DNA of 64,000 nucleotides, from NCBI GenBank assembly GCA_003971905.1, contig RSEE01000123.1:115631-179630 (forward strand). Reading direction: 5' to 3'. The position numbers and the translations under genes are program-made. Source of the stretch: Moniliella sp. 'wahieum' (Eukaryota > Basidiomycota > Moniliellomycetes > Moniliellales > Moniliellaceae). Position 1 is the stretch's first letter; each line of letters starts with the position of its first letter. Below are positions 56,613 through 64,000 of the stretch, piece by piece. Below the pieces are notes generated by a model that did not search any database, was not told where the DNA came from, and saw only the letters and a list, made by a program, of their open reading frames with translations.

Positions 56613-59600
56613 ATGCCTACGCGGACCACCTGCCCTCCCGGCCCGTCGACCGCGACAAGGCCGAGTCCGAGCTGGCCATGCACATCAAGAAGGCGTGCAG
56701 CCCCGAGGAGACATCGCCCAAGCAGAAGCATGTGCGCAAGTGCATCGTCTACACCTGGGACTACCACACCTCCGTCTCCTTCTGGACCGGCCTCCGTGTC
56801 CAGCCCATCCTCGGCGACGAGATCCAGACGTTCAAGGCGCATCCTCGTTCACAAGGTCCTCCAGGAAGGCCACCCCATTGTCCTCCGCGAAGCGCAGCAG
56901 CACACCGTCTGGCTCGAGACCGCCGCCCGCATGGCCGAGTCCACCTCGCCCGGATCCATCAATTATGTCCCGCTCATCCAGGCCTATGTCCGCCTCATCC
57001 TCGCCAAGCTCCGCTTCCACCGCACCCACCGCGAATTCAATGGCCTGTTTGAGTACGAGGAGTACATTTCCCTCAAGAACATTGACAATCCCGATGAGGG
57101 GTATGTGGTACTATCTTTGCTTTCCCCCCGCACAGTGTGTGTGTGTGTGTATATGTGTGCTGACGCTGCCCACCCTACAGATACGAAACGATTTCCGACC
57201 TGATGAACCTAGGACAACATTGACTCGTTCGCAAAGATGGTCTTTGCCCATTTCCGCGGCGGGACGAACAACGAGGCGCGGATCGCGGCCTTGGTGCCGC
57301 AAGTGAAAGAGTCGTATGGCATCTACAAGTTCCTGACATCCATGTTGCGTGCCATGTACCGTCGCACGGGCGCCGAGGAGGCGATTGAGCCATTACGCCA
57401 ACGCTACAATCACCAGCACCACACCTCCGACGGTTTTACAACGAGTGTGTCAACCTCAAGTACTTGACCTCGTTGATCCAGGTGCCCAAGTTGAACCGCG
57501 ATCCACCCAACTTGCTCGAATCGCCCGATGCACCGGACTTGCCCATGCGTAAGCCCGCCACCCCCCCCGCCGCCCACCCCGCCGCGCGACACCACCCCAG
57601 CGGGACCCACGCAGGAGATTGATGAGCAGGCGCGCCTCTTGAAGCATTACGAGGACAAGCAAAGGCCCTCAAGGCACAAGAGGAAGCCGAACGTAAGCCA
57701 AGCCGAGTTGCAAGCGCAACAGCAGCGCGATTCGAGGAAGAACAGCGCAAGCAGGCAGAGCAACAACGACTGGCCCAAGAGCAGCTGCTGCAGCAACAGT
57801 TGGCCGCCGCCGCGGCGGTCGCCAGGCTGAATTGGAGCGCGAGTTGCTGGCCATGCGTGGACAGTGGGAGCGCGACCAACTCATGCTGGAACAGTACGAT
57901 CGCCGTGTCAAGGCGCTGGAGATGGAGATGGCGTCGGTGGGGGCGAATGTGCAAGCCCAGCTGGGTGCCAAGGATGACTTGATCCGTCAGCTGCAGGAGC
58001 AGGTCCAGCTATGGCGGTCCAAGTACGAGGCGTTGGCCAAACTTTACAGTCAACTGCGTACCGAGCACCTGGACATGCTGGGCAAGTACAAGCAGTTCCA
58101 GCTCAAGGCCGGCAGTGCCCAGGAATCGATCGATAAGATGGAACGAATGGAAAAAGATGTGCGGGCAAAGAACCTCGAATTGGCAGATATGATTCGGGAA
58201 CGCGACCGTGCCCGCTTTGAGCTGGACAAGATTCGCAATTCGCAAAAGGAAGAGTTTGACCGTCTGAAACGCGACTTGATGTTTGCCAATGAGCGGGCGG
58301 AAGATGCGTCGCGCGCCGGTCATCCGAGATGGGCAACGTGATGGATACGCTCAATCGCCAGATTACCGAGCTGGAGAATCCTACGCCAAAAGCAGAAGGA
58401 AACCGAGGGCAATGCGATGCAGCTGCGCGAGTGGGAGGATGCGATGGCGCGGTTGCGCGATGAAAAGGATGCCGAGATTGCCATTCTGCAGGAGGGCATG
58501 GACGAGACGATTCAGCAGATGAATGCGCTGTCGGTCAACCAGGGCAACAACGACGACGCGGTCAACGCCCAGATTGATACGATCATTTGGACAACACCAA
58601 GAAACTCAACTCCATCATCGACTCTATTTTGCGTGCATGTGCGGACAAGGTGGACGATGCGCTGTACGAGCTAGAATCGCCTGCGGCACATGGTAACAAT
58701 ACGGCCACGCCCGAGTATGTGCTGTCGATGATTGAAAAGGGGGTGGAGAGCGTGATGGACTTCTCGTCGACCTTTAGTCTGTTCCTGGATGGCAAGCGGG
58801 CGGGGAGCACGTCGAGGTGATCAAGAAGGCCAACCAGTTTGCTCAAACGGCGCGGACGTGCTGCTGAGTACAAAGGGCATCACTCGCTTGGCACAGAGCG
58901 ACGATGTGGCAGACACGATTGTCTCGACGGGCCGCACGGCCGGGACGACGGTGATCCGGTTCTTTGAGAACCTGCAGAGTTATCGTCCCCCCGCCCAGAG
59001 ACAAGCTGGCTTGCCGACCCAAACGATGCAAACCCGTTCGGCCTTGGGCGATCTGAGCACGTTGGTGGAGGGCATGCTCAAGTCACAGGAGACAAGAAAC
59101 TGCTCAACTCGAATGACATTGGAGACCTGGTGGAAAACGAGATGATGAATGCGGCTCAGGCGATCGAAGCCGCGACCCAGCGATTGCAAATGCTCATTGG
59201 CCGGCCGAAAGATAAGTACAGTCCTACGGATTTGGCGTGCACGATGCGATCTTGGCCGCCTCGCTGGCCATTACCCGTGCCATTGCCGGTCTGATCCAGG
59301 CTGCGACCGACTCACAGCAGCATGAGATTGTCGCCATGGGCCGCGGATCGTCGACAAACCAACAGTTTTACAAGAAGAACAACCGTTGGACCGAGGGACT
59401 CATCTCGGCCGCCCGCGCTGTCGCATTTGCCACTACCATGCTGATCGAAGCGGCGGACGGAGTGATCTCCGGCACACATTCGCTTGAGCAACTGATTGTC
59501 GCATCCAACGAGGTGTCAGCTGCGACGGCCCAGTTGGTCGCTGCGTCCCGCGTCAAGGCCGAGTTGATGAGTAAGACCCAAGATCGTCTCGAACGCGCGG

Positions 59601-59837
59601 CTAAGGCCGTGACGGAGGCGTGCAAGGCGTTGGTGCGCCAGGTCAAGACCATCACCGAGAAACAGTCGGCTTTGGAAGGCGAGTCGGATTACTCTACCAT
59701 GGCCACGCACGAGTTCAAGGTGATGGAGATGGAGCAGCAGTCGAGGTACTCAAGTTGGAGAAAGAGTTGACCCAGGCTCGGCGCAAGTTGGGTGCCATGC
59801 GCGCGCTGGCTACCACGCCGAAGAGGAGGAGGACTAG
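56613..59837 (+). CDS. SLA2: Sla2/End4 (HIP1R-like) endocytic adaptor
   Basis: Links PIP2 membranes, clathrin and actin in endocytosis. ATG at 56613: an ANTH domain, after a shift AESELAMHIKKACSPEETSP, KHVRKCIVYTWDYHTSVSFW, ILVHKVLQEGHPIVLREAQQ, LRFHRTHREFNGLFEYEEYI. Intron 57101-57180 (with a GT repeat) splits NPDEG/YETISDLMNL. Then a Pro-rich linker and coiled coil (HYDRRVKALEMEMASVGANV-like, ELELLVLAQHV region, ERDRARFELDKIRNSQKEE). The C-terminal I/LWEQ (talin-HIP1/R/Sla2) actin-binding domain: AAQAIEAATQRLQMLIGR, AAARAVAFATTMLIEAADGV-like, SNEVSAATAQLVAASRVKAE, SYSTMATHEFKVMEMEQQ, then LEKELTQARRKLG. With a shift the end is AGYHAEEEED, stop 59835. About 1,040 codons. Many frame breaks (56840, 57540-57700, 58320, 58390, 58590, 58850, 59150, 59240, 59750). 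Confidence 0.93.
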
Positions 59838-60314
59838 GACTAGGACTAGGACTAGCTGCTGCACTGCACTTGGGCGCGGTTTCGAGACGAGACAATTGGA
59901 TGCGATGAAAGTGGGCTCGGGTGGGGCGGGTCGGGTACGCGTCGGTGCCTGCTCTTGCTCCTCTCTCTTCTCTCCCCTTCTGGTCTCTTCTGTTCTGTTC
60001 TCGCTTCTCGCTTCTCTTCTTTCCCCCCCCTTCCCATCTCCCGTGCGGTGTGCTGCCTCGAAATTGGATTGCATTGGACTCTGCATGGGACTCTACGGGG
60101 TGGGCACCAGACAAGGCCGGAGGATGGCGAGCGTGGCTGGCGTTGAACGTTGAATGTTGATATTGCGCGGATTTCGTAACCCATATCCATAGGCTGGCAG
60201 GACACAATGCAGTGGACTCTGGGTAACTACCGGAACTGGCCAACGTTAAACGTACGTTAAACATTGGCCAACGGGCACAACCATTCGAGAACCATTCCAA
60301 TTCCAGCATTGGAG
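59838..60314. other. intergenic, SLA2 3' side to the tRNA-Thr terminator
   Basis: C/T-rich tracts at 59950-60050, GTTGAACGTTGAATGTTGAT at 60143-60162 and TTAAACGTACGTTAAACATTGG at 60245-60266. No gene seen. Confidence 0.45.
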
Positions 60315-60321
60315 AAAAAAA
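60315..60321 (-). terminator. RNA polymerase III terminator of tRNA-Thr
   Basis: Seven consecutive T on the tRNA strand, starting two bases after its 3' end. Confidence 0.8.
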
Positions 60322-60322
60322 T

Positions 60323-60404
60323 TGCCTCTTGGCCGAATCGAACGACCGATCTTCTCATACCAGATTTTCTACTAGTGAGATGCTTTACCACTGAGCCAAA
60401 GGGC
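60323..60404 (-). tRNA. tRNA-Thr(AGT) with an 11-nt intron
   Basis: On the minus strand, acceptor GCCCTTT (60404-60398) pairs with AAGAGGC (one C-A mismatch), discriminator A. The anticodon stem TCTCA pairs with TGAGA; the loop CT-AGT-A is followed by an 11-nt intron (60369-60359, GAAAATCTGGT). T arm GGTCG-TTCGATT-CGGCC. Only one base sits between acceptor and D arm (canonical U8 apparently missing), consistent with a single-base consensus error as elsewhere. The D stem is 3 bp. A T7 terminator follows. Confidence 0.8.
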
Positions 60405-60442
60405 TTGTTATACTGGTCTTCTGCTCTTACTGTCCTGCTGAT

Positions 60443-60501
60443 TCTCTTTCTCTTTCCTCCCTTTCTCTTTCTTCTTTCTCTTTCCTTTCTCTTTCTCTTT
60501 C

Positions 60502-60533
<32 letters not shown>

Positions 60534-60574
60534 TCTCTTTCTCTCTTTCTCTTTCCTCTTTCTCTTTCTCTTTC

Positions 60575-60612
<38 letters not shown>
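60443..60612. repeat. CTTTCT/TTTCTC pyrimidine microsatellite, about 170 bp
   Basis: A nearly pure pyrimidine tract built from CTTTCT-type hexamers lies immediately upstream of the tRNA-Thr gene (which reads away from it). Mirror symmetry and pure R/Y composition allow triplex-like structure. Confidence 0.92.
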
Positions 60613-60613
<1 letters not shown>

Positions 60614-62339
60614 GCCTTTTGCTTGTTTTGCCAGCTAAGCGTAAGCCCGCCTGACCCAGAGCTGATGCAGATAGCGCTGGGAAAGCGGTCTAGGAGAGAG
60701 AGCGGGAGCGCATTGAGCTCTTGAGCTCTTTTGAACGTTGAGGACGGTGAGCCTGAGGGAATTGAGCTTTGAGTGCATTGATTCAATTGATTGTTGATGA
60801 GATGGTTATTGTCATTGGTGCAATCGCTGTGGACGGCGTGGCTTTGGTGATGGTGACAACTATATGATGTTCATCGATCTATCATCTCACGGCACGGCAT
60901 GTGCATGAGGAAGGCGGCAGCCTGGATTTCGACCAGGGTGGTGCATGCCTCACAAGCTTCATGGATCTGTTGCTGGGCACCAAGTGAGCTCAGTGGCTCA
61001 GCACCACATGTGCTGGATACCATCATGGGGCGCTATCGACAGCCTGTACTAGGCGCTGTAGGCCTCGTATTACTTGGGAGCTTGCAAGCTTGAAGCTTGA
61101 AGCTTGAACGTTCAAGTTGAACACTCCAAACTCGTGTGCCGGATCCGTCCGAGTTTGCGGAAGAGCCGGAGCCAGGCATGGTCCAAGAGCGCCGCCATCG
61201 ACCATCGACCATCGACCATCGACCATCGACCATCGACCATCGACCATCGACCAGCGCCATCGAAGCCATGGATAAGCTGGGCTCGGCCGACTCGCTGGTG
61301 CCCAGACACGCCTTCGAGACTGGGGTTTGCCGAGTTTGATTACTACATCATGCATCATGCATCATGCACCACTAGATTGATCCCTGCGGCCAAGGCCTCT
61401 CAATTCGATCTGAGTACTCCCTCGTCACGCGTCACGCACTACTACATTCCAAGTTTGATTATTTTGATCTCCTTGGGACATGTGACGCGTGACGCGCCAT
61501 CGATGATCCATATCATCAGCCCGCGTCAACAACGAGCACAGGGGATGTATTGAATATTGATGGCGTCAGGACACCATCCTTGGTGACGAATCTCTGAGTC
61601 CCGAATGTTACAGCTTTAACGTTGAACTCAACGTTGAACTTGAACATTGCGACGTTGAGGCCGAGGACCAATGCGCCAAGGCTAAGGGCCTAAGACCTAA
61701 GAACCTAAGAACTTGTGAGGCTAGGGGCTACTGGATTTGGATTGGCGTTTCGGACCTCCTGAATGACCGAGGATAGTGGCGCTGTTGAGGCCGTTGAGGA
61801 CTGTGCTGGGACCCAAATATGCTCGCCGTGGTCCTCTCTTCAAGCTTCACCGTCCACATGATGTGGCAGGAGTGCCTGAGCGTCTAGGAGTGGCGCTGGA
61901 CTGAGGCCCGAGGCTGAGCACCTGAACGTCACATCCTCAGCCCAGCTGGGCGTTTGCAACTGTCCAGCCCCTGCAGGCATTGGCCGCAAGAACAGCGGTG
62001 GAGGTCAGTTTGAGGGGGGACGGCGGCGAGTACATGAATTCGCAAGATCGATGCCGATGCGCTCACAACTTGCGCCCGCATGGCGCCAGCGCTGGACAAG
62101 CCCTGCATGGCTACAACTGGCCCTGTGCTGCACCTCCCATCTCAAACCAATAATTAAACTACACCTCGGTGGGGCACGGCGCCAGTCTCAGTGCAGGTCG
62201 ACCCACCCCATCAGTTACTTTTGGGCACCTCAGGGCCCTGTGGGCTTCATGGGCTTCATGGCCAGCAGGAGCAAGCAATACGCACTAAGCAGCCTTCACA
62301 TCTACACCAGCGGCGATCGCATCCACTACGCTGTCCGCG
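60613..62339. other. intergenic upstream of pyruvate decarboxylase copy B
   Basis: No gene seen. Recurrent motifs: GCTTGCAAGCTTGAAGCTTGAAGCTTGAACGTTCAAGTTGAAC (61081-61121), CATCGAC tandem repeat, CATCATGCATCATGCATCATGC (61347-61368), TTAACGTTGAACTCAACGTTGAAC (61617-61640), CCTAAGACCTAAGAACCTAAGAAC (61689-61712). From about 62050 blocks are shared with the copy A promoter: GCGCTCACAACT, GGCGCCAGCGCTGGACA, ATTAAACTACACCT, GGCACGGCGCCAGTCTC, and GGTCGACCCACCCCATCAGT. Confidence 0.55.
61196..61251. repeat. CATCGAC 7-bp tandem repeat, 8 copies
   Basis: Eight perfect copies of CATCGAC, flanked by CGC-CATCG on both sides (GCGCCGCCATCG ... AGCGCCATCG). Confidence 0.95.
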
Positions 62340-62347
62340 TATAAGAG
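62340..62347 (+). promoter_or_regulatory. TATA box of pyruvate decarboxylase copy B
   Basis: TATAAGAG lies 98 nt upstream of the ATG at 62438, in the same block as in copy A (TATAAGAGACCCACTGATCT). Confidence 0.7.
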
Positions 62348-62437
62348 ACCCACTGATCTGCCTCGTCCCCCGTTCCCTCCATCCCCCCCCACTCCAGCAC
62401 CACTCGCGTGTCACCAACAGCACCCCCACAATTCGCC

Positions 62438-64000
<1,563 letters not shown>

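Overview
The window is nuclear DNA from a compact, GC-rich fungal genome. About 20 eukaryotic genes sit on both strands, many only 150-700 bp apart. Most carry one to three short introns (about 50-190 nt), and about two thirds of the donors I could place begin GTACG. All three tRNA genes contain short introns. The gene set includes NAD-dependent GDH2, pyruvate decarboxylase, UGGT, a Cdc11-type septin, HRD1, SLA2 and a dynamitin-like dynactin subunit. With the intron and tRNA style, this fits a yeast-like basidiomycete (possibly Ustilaginomycotina). The lineage is inference.

Layout. 1-0.5 kb: 3' end of an unidentified gene. 1 kb: tRNA-Arg. 2.1-3.2 kb: aldo-keto reductase. 3.6-8.5 kb: UDP-glucose:glycoprotein glucosyltransferase. 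10.5-13.7 kb: GDH2, convergent with pyruvate decarboxylase (14.4-16.4 kb, minus). 17.7-19.0 kb: makorin-type RING/CCCH protein (minus). 19.4-20.0 kb: small membrane protein of unknown function. 20.7-22.5 kb: pyruvate dehydrogenase kinase (minus). 22.8-25.1 kb: proline dehydrogenase (minus). 26.0-29.3 kb: CLC chloride transporter (minus). 29.5-30.9 kb: RMND1/DUF155 protein. 31.2 kb: tRNA-Met. 31.4-32.8 kb: septin (minus), divergent from HRD1 (33.1-35.3 kb). 36.0-37.1 kb: HEM2. 37.5-38.5 kb: dynamitin-like. 38.9-39.4 kb: KEOPS subunit PCC1. 41.6-42.3 kb: unknown secreted protein. 42.8-44.1 kb: mitochondrial ribosome recycling factor (minus), divergent from DPM2 (44.4-45.0 kb). 45.8-48.2 kb: PSR1/SCP-type phosphatase (minus). 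49.2-51.2 kb: NAF1 (minus), divergent from an NHP6-like HMG-box gene. 52.0-53.3 kb: methionine aminopeptidase 1 (minus). 53.3-56.6 kb: 3.3 kb without a recognisable gene. 56.6-59.8 kb: SLA2. 60.3 kb: tRNA-Thr (minus). From 62.4 kb: a second pyruvate decarboxylase copy, plus strand, cut by the window end.

Almost every conserved protein here changes reading frame one or more times through apparent single-base indels, often in homopolymers, while the encoded protein stays conserved across the shift. The two pyruvate decarboxylase copies carry their shifts at different places. I read this as consensus error from an uncorrected noisy assembly rather than mass pseudogenisation, so CDS spans below are gene extents (start to stop, introns and frame breaks included), not continuous ORFs.

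The genes are ordinary housekeeping genes, not a gene cluster. Loose themes are ER glycoprotein quality control (UGGT, HRD1, DPM2), pyruvate and proline/glutamate metabolism (pyruvate decarboxylase twice, PDH kinase, proline dehydrogenase, GDH2) and mitochondrial proteins with basic presequences. The most unusual features are the inverted pair of pyruvate decarboxylase genes with diverged promoters, recurrent intergenic short motifs (TGCATGAT, GATCGAT, GTTGAAC and GCTTGAAG types), an ATGTTGCA cluster in the septin/HRD1 promoter, and the unknown secreted protein gene with a strong TATA box.
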